Shown here one piece after another: positions 55,796 through 64,000 of a DNA stretch of 64,000 nucleotides. A program made the position numbers and the translations under genes. Source of the stretch: Hyphomicrobium sp. CS1BSMeth3. Lineage in GTDB: Bacteria > Pseudomonadota > Alphaproteobacteria > Rhizobiales > Hyphomicrobiaceae. Location of the stretch: assembly GCF_900117415.1 (NCBI RefSeq), contig NZ_FPEI01000002.1, forward strand, positions 1 through 64,000, given 5' to 3'. Numbering within the stretch: the first letter of the stretch is position 1; each line of letters opens with the position of its first letter. The notes below the pieces were generated by a model that was not told the DNA's origin, made no database searches, and saw only the letters and a program-made list of their open reading frames with translations.

Positions 55796-56701
55796 TCACT
55801 CCAGAAAAGCGCGCACGATTTCGATCGTGGCCCTTGGATTTTCTTCCATGATCCAGTGACCCGATTCCGGCACGACGGCTTCGTGCACGTCATTGGCTGC
55901 AAAGCGCATGATGGTTGCCATCATCGGCCCGAACGATTTCTCGCCGCCGACGGCCAGTACTGGCATCGACAATTTGCCATTTGCCAGGAACGCCTTGTTG
56001 TCGGCGGCGTCCTGGTCGAAGGCTGCGAACTGAGCGAAGCCGGAGTGCATGGCCCCCGGTAGCGCATAGAGCTTGGCATAATGCTCGCGCGCTGCTTCGC
56101 TGAAGCGGGCCGGCGTGGCCGAGAACTCGTTCCAGAAGCGATCGAGGTAGATGCGCTCGCGGCCGGCAACCAAACGCTCCATGTCGGGGCCTCCGAAACG
56201 GAAGTGCCAAAGCAACGGGTTCTTGAGGATCTCCTCCCAGGGCCCAATACCAGGGATAGGCGCATCGATGACAACGAGCTTCCTCACACGATCGGGATAC
56301 TGGGCAGCAAAGGCGTAGGCCACCATGTTGCCGATGTCGTGCGCTACGACATCCACGCGACCAAGATTCAGCGTGTCCAGGACGCCCACCACATCGACGG
56401 CCTGCGTTTTCTTGTCGTAACCACCGGCCGGCTTCGACGACAGGCCAAGTCCGCGGAGATCGGGCACCACGACGGTGTGCTTTTGCGCGAATTCGACCGC
56501 CATCGGCACCCACATGTCGCCGGTCTCACCATAGCCGTGCAGGAGCAGGATCGCCGGACCCTTCCCTCCGACGCGCACGTGGATCGTCGCGCCGTTCGTC
56601 GCGATCTCCCTGGTCGTGAAAGTCGCCGGATACGAGAGTTCCTGCGCGGTGCATGGCGACGCCACGAGCGCAGCAATGACAGCGAGAAGATTGCGGAGCA
56701 T
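55796..56701 (-). CDS. Exported alpha/beta hydrolase, epoxide hydrolase/haloalkane dehalogenase-like
   Basis: A 301-residue alpha/beta hydrolase with a signal peptide (LLAVIAALVASPCTA, cleavage before QELSY). The oxyanion motif is LLLHGYGETGDMW, the nucleophile elbow VAHDIGNMVAYAF has Asp rather than Ser, and the catalytic His lies in ESGHWIMEENP. An Asp nucleophile is typical of epoxide hydrolases and dehalogenases. It should act in the periplasm. Stands alone. Confidence 0.88.
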   Translation of the reverse strand: MLRNLLAVIAALVASPCTAQELSYPATFTTREIATNGATIHVRVGGKGPAILLLHGYGETGDMWVPMAVEFAQKHTVVVPDLRGLGLSSKPAGGYDKKTQAVDVVGVLDTLNLGRVDVVAHDIGNMVAYAFAAQYPDRVRKLVVIDAPIPGIGPWEEILKNPLLWHFRFGGPDMERLVAGRERIYLDRFWNEFSATPARFSEAAREHYAKLYALPGAMHSGFAQFAAFDQDAADNKAFLANGKLSMPVLAVGGEKSFGPMMATIMRFAANDVHEAVVPESGHWIMEENPRATIEIVRAFLE

Positions 56702-56947
56702 GGATCACTCCAAATTGGCTGGTGGACGCGCTTTATTGGCCCGATAGGGTCGGCCCATGCCGCGCCGATTGGCTAGAAACTCATTCGGCTTCAAACGGTT
56801 AGAGCTTCTGGCCGCTGCTGAGAGCCAGGCTGTACCGCAACCAGCGAGGGCGTCGTCACTGTCATCTTAAGCAGTTATCATGGTATCTTAAAACAAGCCG
56901 ATCGGCGACAGCCGGCCGGCCAAACCGAGCTGGAGCCCTCACGCCCA

Positions 56948-57724
56948 ATGCGCATTCTCGTGACCAACGACGACGGCATCGACGCCCCTGGCCTGCACGC
57001 GCTGCGCCAGATCGCCGAGGAAGTCGCCGGGGCTGATGGAGAGATTTGGGTCTTCGCGCCTGAGACGAACCAGTCGGGCACCGGCCATTCGCTCTCGCTC
57101 AACGAGCCGTTGCGCATGCGCGAGGTGAGCCCGCGCGTCTATGCCGTGCGCGGCACGCCGACGGACAGCGTCATCATGGGCACGCGCCACGTCATGCGCG
57201 ATGGCGGGCCGGATCTCGTGCTGAGCGGCGTCAATCGCGGCGCCAACATGGCCGAGGACGTCACCTACTCGGGCACGATCGCGGGCGCCTTCGAAGGCAC
57301 GCTTCTCGGCATCCGCTCCATGGCGCTCTCGCTCTCCTATGGCATGCGCTCGCCGGCCGACAACCTCCGCTGGGAGACGCCGATCGCGCACGCCCCGCGC
57401 ATCATCCGCAACCTGCTCACGCACGAGTGGCCGGCGGGCGTGCTCATGAACATCAACTTCCCAGATTGCCTGCCGGACGAGGTCGTGGCCATCGACGTCA
57501 CGGCGCAGGGGCGGCGCGACATCAATCCCCTCGGCGTGGAGGAGCGGCTCGATACCTGGGGCACGCCCTACTACTGGCTCGGTTTCGCGCGGCGGCGCTC
57601 GAACCCGCGCGAGGGCACGGACCTCTGGTCGGTCTACAACAACCGCATCTCGGTCACGCCCCTGTCGATGAACATGACCGACCGCGGAATGCACCAAAAG
57701 CTGCGGGGCAGCCTGGTGCTCTGA
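56948..57724 (+). CDS. surE: 5'-nucleotidase SurE
   Basis: A 258-residue SurE phosphatase dephosphorylating nucleoside monophosphates and exopolyphosphate. The metal-binding N-terminus MRILVTNDDGIDAPGL, ETNQSGTGHSLSL and SGVNRGANMAEDVTYSGT are all conserved. Usually followed by pcm, which is absent here. The leader has a GGAGCCC site 7 bases before the ATG. Confidence 0.96.
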   Translation: MRILVTNDDGIDAPGLHALRQIAEEVAGADGEIWVFAPETNQSGTGHSLSLNEPLRMREVSPRVYAVRGTPTDSVIMGTRHVMRDGGPDLVLSGVNRGANMAEDVTYSGTIAGAFEGTLLGIRSMALSLSYGMRSPADNLRWETPIAHAPRIIRNLLTHEWPAGVLMNINFPDCLPDEVVAIDVTAQGRRDINPLGVEERLDTWGTPYYWLGFARRRSNPREGTDLWSVYNNRISVTPLSMNMTDRGMHQKLRGSLVL

Positions 57725-57797
57725 CCAAGCTGCCCCGCAAGGATCGGGACGCGGCGTCTAAGGGGAGGGCGTACGAATCCGCGCCCCGCTACTCTGC

Positions 57798-57986
57798 TCA
57801 ACCCAGCCGCAGTTTCGGCTGCTTGAGGCTGAAATCGGCGTTGTCCGTCTCGCGGCTCTCCGGCCGGGAGAACAGGTTCTGGAGAATGGCCCACACGGCC
57901 TTCGACCGCTCGATACGGGCCTTGCGCATCGACTTCTCGATGAGCTCGGTGGTGATCTCCGGGTGGTCCCAGATGCTGTTGCTCAT
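57798..57986 (-). CDS. Small hypothetical protein
   Basis: A 62-residue basic protein, mostly helical (TTELIEKSMRKARIERSKAVWAIL), with no signal or membrane segment. TGAGCTAAC precedes the ATG, giving a weak ribosome-binding site. The composition is natural, and a similar short protein with SRPESRETDN appears familiar in Rhizobiales, but I assign no function. Divergent from the LysR gene at 58096. Confidence 0.65.
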   Translation of the reverse strand: MSNSIWDHPEITTELIEKSMRKARIERSKAVWAILQNLFSRPESRETDNADFSLKQPKLRLG

Positions 57987-58095
57987 GTTAGCTCACCTCA
58001 ACTCTTGTTTTGTTTGTGCACTCTATATGCCTCAGGATTTTCCGTGATACAAACGAGCGTTCCTCACCCCATGATTGAGATAAACTAATCGATCG

Positions 58096-59154
58096 ATGCC
58101 CAAGCTGCTGCCCCCGCTCAACGCACTCCGCGCCTTCGAGGCAACCGCCCGGCACCTCAGCTTTTCCCGGGCTGCGGAGGAACTGAACGTGACGCCGGCC
58201 GCCCTCAGCCATCAGGTGGCGGGGCTCGAGGCCTTCCTCGGCGAGCGGCTTTTCAACCGCAGTGCCCGCACGATCTCGCTGACGCCGGCCGGTGATCTGC
58301 TGTACCCCGGGCTCAATGCTGCCTTTGCCCAAATTCGCCAGTCGGTCGAACGGGTTATGGAGACGGGCGACGGCCAGATCCTGGTCGTCAGCGCGCCGCC
58401 GGGCCTCACCGCGAAGTGGCTCGTGCCGCGCCTTCATCGCTTCCTCGCCGCCCATCCCGAGCTGGATGTGCGCGTCTCGGCGAGCCTGATGCTCGCGAGC
58501 TTCGCCGGCGATGGCGTCGATGTGGCGATCCGCAATGCCACGGGGCCCTTTCCGGGGCTCTGGTCGCGCAAGTTCCTCGAGATCGAGACACTGCCCATCG
58601 TCAGCCCGCGCCTCATCGAGCAGTACGGGCCGCTGGAGACCCCAGACGATCTCGCACGCTTCCCGATCATTCATGACGCCTCGCTCGGCCGCATGTTCGG
58701 CCTGCCGACCTGGATGGACTGGCTCAAGGCCGCCGGTGCCGAGCACGTGGACCTGAGCCGCGGCCTGCACTTCTCGAGCGCCGATCACGCCATCGAGGCG
58801 GCGCTGGAGGGCGCGGGCGTGCTGCTCGGCGTGCGCTCGCTCGCCATTGACGACGTGCGGGTCGGCCGCCTCGTCTTCCCTCTCTCGCTGAGCCTGCGCT
58901 CGGAGCGCTCATTCCACATCGTCTGCCCGGCGGGGCATGAAAACCGGCCCAAGATCGCGGCCTTCTGCGCCTGGATCCTCGATGAGGCGGCGAAGCTTGG
59001 TCTTGCCTGCACGGACGACAGCCCGCAGCCAGTCAGCGAAGGCAAACGGGGACGGCGCAGCGTCAGCGCGGCTGGAAATGATCCCAGCCCGAACGCCCCG
59101 GCGCCAGCGGCACGCCCTCAGCGTCGAGGACGCGCACGTCAGGCCCCGACGTGA
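58096..59154 (+). CDS. LysR family transcriptional regulator, GcvA-type
   Basis: A 352-residue LysR regulator. The winged-helix domain begins LPPLNALRAFEATARHLSFS and contains AAEELNVTPAALSHQVAGLE, the GcvA/AmpR-like pattern. The effector domain ends near residue 310. The last 40 or so residues are a basic Ser/Pro/Ala/Arg extension that overlaps the 3' end of thiL on the other strand by 92 bases. A typical member has about 300 residues, so the extension may come from loss of an earlier stop. Target genes are not evident. Confidence 0.9.
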   Translation: MPKLLPPLNALRAFEATARHLSFSRAAEELNVTPAALSHQVAGLEAFLGERLFNRSARTISLTPAGDLLYPGLNAAFAQIRQSVERVMETGDGQILVVSAPPGLTAKWLVPRLHRFLAAHPELDVRVSASLMLASFAGDGVDVAIRNATGPFPGLWSRKFLEIETLPIVSPRLIEQYGPLETPDDLARFPIIHDASLGRMFGLPTWMDWLKAAGAEHVDLSRGLHFSSADHAIEAALEGAGVLLGVRSLAIDDVRVGRLVFPLSLSLRSERSFHIVCPAGHENRPKIAAFCAWILDEAAKLGLACTDDSPQPVSEGKRGRRSVSAAGNDPSPNAPAPAARPQRRGRARQAPT

Positions 59155-60073
59155 CCTCGCCGATCCGTGTCACCGCGATGCCGGCCTGCTGAGCCGCCGC
59201 CTCGAAGCCAGCACACGCCGACGGAGCAACTGCCGCGAGAATTTCGTAGTCGTCACCGGCGGCCACAACGTCCCGGATCCGCGCCGGCTCCGCAATGAGC
59301 GCGCGCCGCATGACCGGCGAGAGCGGCAGATCAGCCGTTTTCACGATCGCACCGACAGCCGAGGCGCGGCACATGCGGCCGAGATCCTTCATCAATCCAT
59401 CCGAAAGATCCATGGCCGCGCGCGCGTGCAGGCGCAGGGCCTCGGCGAGCGCCACACGCGGCTGCGGCCTCAGATAGCGCCCGATCGCGTATGCCGCCTC
59501 GTCCGCGCTGAGGCCGAGCCGCGCAGCGAGCGCACCATCCAGCTTGAGCGCGAGACCGAGCGCCGAATCCCCCAGCGTCCCGGACACGTACAGCACATCG
59601 CCGACCTGAGCTGCCGCCCGCCGCACCATGCACCCCGCCGGCACCTCGCCGATCACGGTGATCGCCATGGAAAGATGTCCCGGCGTGCGATCCGTATCGC
59701 CACCGGCGAGGTGGATGCCGAACGCGCGCTGCGCAGCACCGAGACCCTCGGCAAAACGCGCCATCCATTCACGCTCGGGCGCCTCGGGCAGCGACAGCGA
59801 CATGAGATAAATGCGCGGCGTCGCCCCCTTTGCCGCCAGATCCGAAACGTTCACCGCGAGCGCCTTCCAGGCAATGTCCGCCGGATCATCATCCGCGAAG
59901 AAGTGTACACCGGCGACCACCGGATCCGTCTTCAGCACGAGCTCCGATCCGGGCGTCGGCGCGAACGCCGCGCAGTCGTCCTTGAGGCCGAGCGCGCCGG
60001 GAAAACCGGCTGCCAGCGGCGCCAGGAATGTGCGGACGAGTTCGTCCTCGCTATCGATGCGTGTGCCGCTCAC
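59063..60073 (-). CDS. thiL: Thiamine-monophosphate kinase
   Basis: A 336-residue ThiL that phosphorylates thiamine monophosphate to thiamine diphosphate, the last step of cofactor synthesis. Motifs are LGLKDDCAAF, TDPVVAGVHF, AVNVSDLAAKGATPR and AGGDTDRTPG, plus the C-terminal MDLSDGLMKDL and AAGDDYEILAAV. Length is normal. Convergent overlap with the LysR gene at its 3' end. Usually found near nusB and ribH; those are not in the window. Confidence 0.95.
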   Translation of the reverse strand: MSGTRIDSEDELVRTFLAPLAAGFPGALGLKDDCAAFAPTPGSELVLKTDPVVAGVHFFADDDPADIAWKALAVNVSDLAAKGATPRIYLMSLSLPEAPEREWMARFAEGLGAAQRAFGIHLAGGDTDRTPGHLSMAITVIGEVPAGCMVRRAAAQVGDVLYVSGTLGDSALGLALKLDGALAARLGLSADEAAYAIGRYLRPQPRVALAEALRLHARAAMDLSDGLMKDLGRMCRASAVGAIVKTADLPLSPVMRRALIAEPARIRDVVAAGDDYEILAAVAPSACAGFEAAAQQAGIAVTRIGEVTSGPDVRVLDAEGVPLAPGRSGWDHFQPR

Positions 60074-60212
60074 GCGCGCCTCTCCGTCCTAACTTTTCAG
60101 AACACTACCATGGATTTAGGGTGAAGCCGCACGATCCCGGTAGGCACGAGCGCGTCCGGTGTGGCACATCTCGGGAATAACCATCAATAAACTTCAGCCG
60201 GAAACAGCCATC

Positions 60213-62234
60213 ATGAACGCCTTCCCGCACCTCACGGCCCCGCTCGACCTCGGCTACATCAAGCTGCCGAACCGCGCCATCATGGGCTCCATGCATACCG
60301 GTTTCGAGTACCTGGACCGGCACGTGGAGCGCACGGCCCGCTTCTATGCCGAGCGCGCACGGGGCGAGGCGGCGCTGATCGTGACGGGCGGCTACTCGCC
60401 GAACGCCGACGGGCTCTTCGGTCCGGGCGGACCCGAATTGAGTCGCGCCGAGCACGTGCCCGAGCACCGGCGCATCATCAGCGCCGTGCACGCCGAGGGC
60501 GGGCGCATTGCACTGCAGATCCTGCACGCGGGCCGCTATGCCAAGCACAAAGGTCTCGTCGGCCCCTCGACACTCGCGTCGCCGATCAATCCGCTGCAGC
60601 CGCGGCGCATGACCGCCGAGGACATCGAACGCACGATCGAGGATTTCGCCATCTCGACCGCGCTCGCGCGCGAAGCCGGCTACGACGGCGTCGAGATCAT
60701 GGCGTCCGAAGGCTATCTCATCAACGAGTTCACGGCGAAGCGCACGAACGACCGCGATGATGACTGGGGCGGCAGTCTCGAGAACCGTCTGCGCCTGCCT
60801 GTCGAGATCATGAAGCGCGTGCGCCAGCGCGTCGGCGACGACTTCCTCATCATCTATCGCATTTCCTCGATCGACCTCGTGGAGGGCGGGCTCACGGGCG
60901 ACGAGATCGTCGCGCAGGCCAAGGCCGTCGAGGCCGCCGGCGCCTCCATCCTCAATCAGGGCATTGGCTGGCATGAGGCGCGCATTCCCACCATTGCGCA
61001 GAAGGTGCCGCGCGCGGCGTGGACGTTCGCGGCGCGGCGCCTGAAAGATGCGGTGAAGATCCCCGTCGTCGCCTCGAACCGCATCAACACGCCGGCACTC
61101 GCGGAAGACGTGCTGGCGTCCGGCACGGCCGATCTCGTCTCCATGGCGCGCCCCTGGCTCGCCGATCCGCATTTCATGCGCAAATCGCGGACTGGTAAAT
61201 CGGACGAAATAAATGTCTGCATTGCCTGCAATCAAGCCTGTCTCGACTACATTTTCTCGAGCCGCGCGGCGAGCTGCCTCGTCAATCCTGTCACGGGCCG
61301 CGAGCTCGACTTCGATGCCTTCCCCAAGCCGCAGAAGAAGAAACGCGTCGCGGTCGTCGGCGCCGGTCCGGCCGGCCTTGCCTGCGCGACGACAGCCGCC
61401 GAGCGCGGCCATGACGTGACGCTCTATGAAGCGGCGCCCTCCATTGGTGGGCAGCTCAACATCGCGCGCAACATCCCGGGCAAGGAGGAGTTCGACGAGA
61501 CCATCCGCTACTTCGGCCGCATGATCGAGACGCGCGGCGTGGCGCTCAAAGCGGGCAAGGCCCCCGAAGCCAGCGATCTCGCGGGCCAGTATGACGAGGT
61601 GGTCGTGGCGACCGGCGTGCGACCGCGCACGCTCGACATTCCCGGCATCGAGGATCCGCGCTGCGTCTCCTACATCGACATTCTCTTGGGGGCCGTGCAG
61701 GCGGGCCGCCGCGTCGCGATCATCGGCGCGGGTGGTATCGGCTTCGACGTTGCTGAATTCCTCTCGGGCCCTTCGCAGAAGGAGGCCGCCAACGTCGCGC
61801 ACTTCCTGCACGAATGGGGCGTCGACACCGGCATTGCAGTCCCCGGCGCGCTCGCGACACCGGCCGAGCCCGAGATCAATCGGCAGATCGTCATGCTGCA
61901 AAGAAAGCCGGGCCGCATGGGCCGCACGCTGGGGCTCTCCACGGGCTGGGTGCTGCGCATTACGCTCGCCAAGCGCAAGGTCGCACAGCTCACGGGCGTG
62001 ACCTACCAGAAGATCGACGCAGAGGGCCTGCACATTCTGGTCGGCGAGGAAGCGCGCGTGCTGCCCGTCGATACGATCGTCGTCTGTGCGGGCCAGGAGA
62101 GCGAGCGCACGCTCGCCGACAAGCTCGTCGCCGCCGGCACGCCGCCGCACGTCATCGGCGGTGCCGATGTCGCTGCCGAGCTCGACGCCATGCGCGCGAT
62201 CGACCAGGGCGTGCGGCTCGCCTACTCGTTCTAA
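60213..62234 (+). CDS. fadH: NADPH-dependent 2,4-dienoyl-CoA reductase
   Basis: A 673-residue OYE-like flavoprotein, equal in length to E. coli FadH. The N-terminal TIM barrel binds FMN (LPNRAIMGSMHTGFE, ILHAGRYAKHKG). The [4Fe-4S] ligands C-x2-C-x3-C-x11-C start at CIACNQAC (near residue 337). The C-terminal half holds FAD (VAVVGAGPAGLACA) and NADPH (RVAIIGAGGIGFDVAEFL) domains. It reduces 2,4-dienoyl-CoAs in unsaturated fatty acid oxidation. ATG 60213 follows GGAAACAGCC. The SDR gene 20 bases downstream is probably in the same operon. Confidence 0.94.
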   Translation: MNAFPHLTAPLDLGYIKLPNRAIMGSMHTGFEYLDRHVERTARFYAERARGEAALIVTGGYSPNADGLFGPGGPELSRAEHVPEHRRIISAVHAEGGRIALQILHAGRYAKHKGLVGPSTLASPINPLQPRRMTAEDIERTIEDFAISTALAREAGYDGVEIMASEGYLINEFTAKRTNDRDDDWGGSLENRLRLPVEIMKRVRQRVGDDFLIIYRISSIDLVEGGLTGDEIVAQAKAVEAAGASILNQGIGWHEARIPTIAQKVPRAAWTFAARRLKDAVKIPVVASNRINTPALAEDVLASGTADLVSMARPWLADPHFMRKSRTGKSDEINVCIACNQACLDYIFSSRAASCLVNPVTGRELDFDAFPKPQKKKRVAVVGAGPAGLACATTAAERGHDVTLYEAAPSIGGQLNIARNIPGKEEFDETIRYFGRMIETRGVALKAGKAPEASDLAGQYDEVVVATGVRPRTLDIPGIEDPRCVSYIDILLGAVQAGRRVAIIGAGGIGFDVAEFLSGPSQKEAANVAHFLHEWGVDTGIAVPGALATPAEPEINRQIVMLQRKPGRMGRTLGLSTGWVLRITLAKRKVAQLTGVTYQKIDAEGLHILVGEEARVLPVDTIVVCAGQESERTLADKLVAAGTPPHVIGGADVAAELDAMRAIDQGVRLAYSF

Positions 62235-62254
62235 TCATAAAAATGGAGGGAACG

Positions 62255-63016
62255 ATGATCCGTTACGATCTATCCGGCAAGACCGCGCTCGTGACCGGCG
62301 GCGCATCCGGCATTGGTCTCGCCGCTGTCGAGCAACTCGCGCGTTCGGGCGCGAAGGTCGCGATCAACCATCTCGCGGATGATCCGCGCGGCGCGGAAGT
62401 CGTGGCGCGGCTCTCGGGCGAAGGCATGGACGTGGTCGCCGCGCCGGGCAATGTCGGCGATGCCCTTGATGCCGTACGGATGGTGGAGAGCGCTGTCCAG
62501 AAGCTCGGGCGCCTGGATTTGCTCGTCGCCAACGCCGGCACACCGGGCACGCGGCGCAAGATCGATCCGCCCGAGCTCGACCTCATCACGGAAGAGCTCT
62601 GGCAGACCGTCATTCAGGTGAACCTGCTCGGCGTGTTTCGTTGCGCCAAAGCGGCGGCACCGGCGCTCAAAGCCTCGCGCGGCGCCATCGTCAGCACAGC
62701 CTCCATCGCCGGCCTCGGCTTTCCCGGCAGCAGCCTCGCCTATGGCGCGACAAAGGCGGGCGTCGTCAGCCTCACGCAGAACCTCGCGCGAGCACTCGCG
62801 CCGGAGGTGCGGGTCAATGCCGTCGCGCCCGGATCGGTCGACAGTCCCTGGATGGTCGAGTGGACGAACGCGCAGGTCGCGGCCATGAGCGACGGCGCGC
62901 TGCTCAAGCGCCGCTGCACGCCGGATGATATTGCCGAGGTGATCGTGTTCCTCGGCTTCGGCGCGTCCATGGTGACGGGGCAGACAGTGACGGTGGATGG
63001 TGGATTGACGTTGTAG
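62255..63016 (+). CDS. SDR family oxidoreductase
   Basis: A 253-residue classical short-chain dehydrogenase. Cofactor motif TGGASGIG (about 14-21), NAG at about 90, and catalytic Ser with Tyr-xxx-Lys in GSSLAYGATKAGV are all present; it ends with TVDGGLTL. Start ATG 62255 follows GGAGGG. Adjacent to fadH, it could be a 3-hydroxyacyl-CoA dehydrogenase-type or ketoreductase, but specificity is unknown. Confidence 0.92.
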   Translation: MIRYDLSGKTALVTGGASGIGLAAVEQLARSGAKVAINHLADDPRGAEVVARLSGEGMDVVAAPGNVGDALDAVRMVESAVQKLGRLDLLVANAGTPGTRRKIDPPELDLITEELWQTVIQVNLLGVFRCAKAAAPALKASRGAIVSTASIAGLGFPGSSLAYGATKAGVVSLTQNLARALAPEVRVNAVAPGSVDSPWMVEWTNAQVAAMSDGALLKRRCTPDDIAEVIVFLGFGASMVTGQTVTVDGGLTL

Positions 63017-63023
63017 TTAGTGA

Positions 63024-63581
63024 TCAGCCCATCAGCTCGGCCTCGGTCCATCCGAGCGCCGTCATCTCGGGGACACGCGCATTCGTGTCCGCGGGACCGT
63101 CGAGGATGAATTCGTCGAGTTGCGGCGGCTTGACGGACGTTCCGGCGAGCATGGCGTGCACTTGTCCGCGGTGATGCACCTGATGCAGGAAGAGATGCGC
63201 CAGAAGGTCGTCGGTGCGCGTCACCTGGATGCGTTTCGCACGATGCACCCGGCTGAGCCCCACGAGCCGGTCCGGCGTCAGATTGCAACAGAAGGCCAAC
63301 AGGCGCTTATCGACGGCGGTCTGCGCGTCCGCCAGCGGTCCGATGGCATCGAACGGCTCCTCCGGATCCCACGCCTTCGGTCCGAGCGTGCCGCCTTCGA
63401 GCGCATCCACATAGAACCAATCGATCGTGAGATTATGGTTGAGTGTCGCCTTGATGGATGGAAAGAAGCTCGTGCGCTTTGCCTCGAACTCGCCGGGCTG
63501 AAGCTGCTTGCAGGCATTCATCAGGCGGAGATTTGCAAGGCGGTTGGCCTGGGCGAGTTTGCGGAAATGACGAACGCTCAT
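63024..63581 (-). CDS. DinB family protein
   Basis: A 185-residue four-helix-bundle protein of the DinB/YfiT type. The three metal-binding histidines are placed as expected: TLNHNLTIDWFYVDAL (first His) and LFLHQVHHRGQVHAML (second and third). Members often act as thiol-dependent S-transferases or detoxification enzymes. It is convergent with the SDR gene, 7 bases away. Confidence 0.88.
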   Translation of the reverse strand: MSVRHFRKLAQANRLANLRLMNACKQLQPGEFEAKRTSFFPSIKATLNHNLTIDWFYVDALEGGTLGPKAWDPEEPFDAIGPLADAQTAVDKRLLAFCCNLTPDRLVGLSRVHRAKRIQVTRTDDLLAHLFLHQVHHRGQVHAMLAGTSVKPPQLDEFILDGPADTNARVPEMTALGWTEAELMG

Positions 63582-63693
63582 GGGACATCCTCCCGTTTTG
63601 ATGGAGCCATCTTACAAAACCGCACAGGCATGTGTTAGGCGGAGAGCATGAAAGCGTTCCCCGCCGGATCGTGCCCAGCATCGCGTGTCCGTC

Positions 63694-64000
63694 ATGCCTG
63701 AGCCCTATGACTTCCGCAGCCCACGCCTTTATGTCGAGGCCGATCTCGGCAATGGCGCGATCGTGCCGCTCGCGCGCGAGCAGGCGAACTATCTCCTGAA
63801 CGTGCTGCGGCTTGGCAATGGCGACGGCGTGCTCGTCTTCAACGGGCGCGACGGCGAGTGGTATGCGGGGATCGAGGTCGCGGGAAAGCGGAGCGCGAAC
63901 CTCGTCCTCGAAAAGCAAATGCGCCCGCAGACGGGCGGCCCAGATCTCCACTATCTCTTTGCGCCGCTGAAGCGCGCGCGCCTCGACTACATGGTGCAGA
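63694..64000 (+). CDS. rsmE: 16S rRNA (uracil1498-N3)-methyltransferase RsmE, N-terminal part
   Basis: The first 102 codons are present and the window ends inside the gene. The PUA-like N-terminal domain is clear ([45 protein letters not shown]) and the frame continues into [15 protein letters not shown], where the SPOUT methyltransferase domain of RsmE begins. ATG 63694 is taken as start; an in-frame GTG at 63685 is an alternative. Confidence 0.9.
   Translation, partial: MPEPYDFRSPRLYVEADLGNGAIVPLAREQANYLLNVLRLGNGDGVLVFNGRDGEWYAGIEVAGKRSANLVLEKQMRPQTGGPDLHYLFAPLKRARLDYMVQ

Overview
The window is G+C-rich, densely coded chromosomal DNA from an alphaproteobacterium, most likely of the order Hyphomicrobiales (Rhizobiales). 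The signs are a DivL-type kinase next to a tsaE-sugar kinase fusion, the lysC-ptsP pair, a short prolyl-tRNA synthetase without an editing insertion, a DUF6456 gene beside a DnaA-like HTH gene, an atpHAGDC operon separated from the F0 genes, a phasin, and dispersed palindromic intergenic repeats of the kind common in this order. No rRNA, tRNA, CRISPR array, phage or insertion sequence was seen.

Layout. 1-9.1 kb: the end of a porin-like gene, then hflK-hflC-DUF2065 on the minus strand, lysC, ptsP, an enoyl-CoA hydratase and an unknown exported protein. 9.3-15.6 kb: divL, a tsaE-kinase fusion, tlyA and an RlmD/TrmA-type methyltransferase, interrupted by a multi-hairpin repeat. 15.7-21.1 kb: an accessory block with an HpaB-family monooxygenase (minus), an unknown protein with a DGLP-PPT motif, a selenoprotein gene of the UGSC family, an NtaA-type flavin monooxygenase and a flavin reductase. 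21.2-27 kb: a low-G+C orphan, DUF6456 and DnaA-HTH genes, alaS, a small exported protein and a histone H1-like peptide. 27.1-34.3 kb: a LysR regulator and six co-directional catabolic genes (RraA-like, unknown, two acyl-CoA dehydrogenases, a DenD-like dehydrogenase, a D-2-hydroxyacid dehydrogenase). 34.6-40.9 kb: atpHAGDC, with an FkbM-type methyltransferase between atpG and atpD and a 73-residue CPFCG protein between atpD and atpC. 41-50.5 kb: a repeat-rich spacer, a phasin with a large palindromic operator, ftsK, an aminotransferase and three tandem paralogous serine hydrolases. 50.6-64 kb: housekeeping and metabolic genes including proS, xerD, surE, thiL, fadH, an SDR, a DinB-like gene and the start of rsmE.

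The most notable item is at 18573-19091. A reading frame is broken by one TGA at codon 92, and translation beyond it gives U-G-S-C followed by a normal C-terminal half. A hairpin with a G at the start of its apical loop, 19 nt after the TGA, has the form of a bacterial SECIS element. Ordinary gene calling would truncate this gene to 91 codons. Together with the upstream partner and the flanking flavin monooxygenases it may form an uncharacterised selenium-dependent redox or catabolic module; the module itself is inference.

All calls come from reading the sequence and from memory of the families. No database search or folding program was run.
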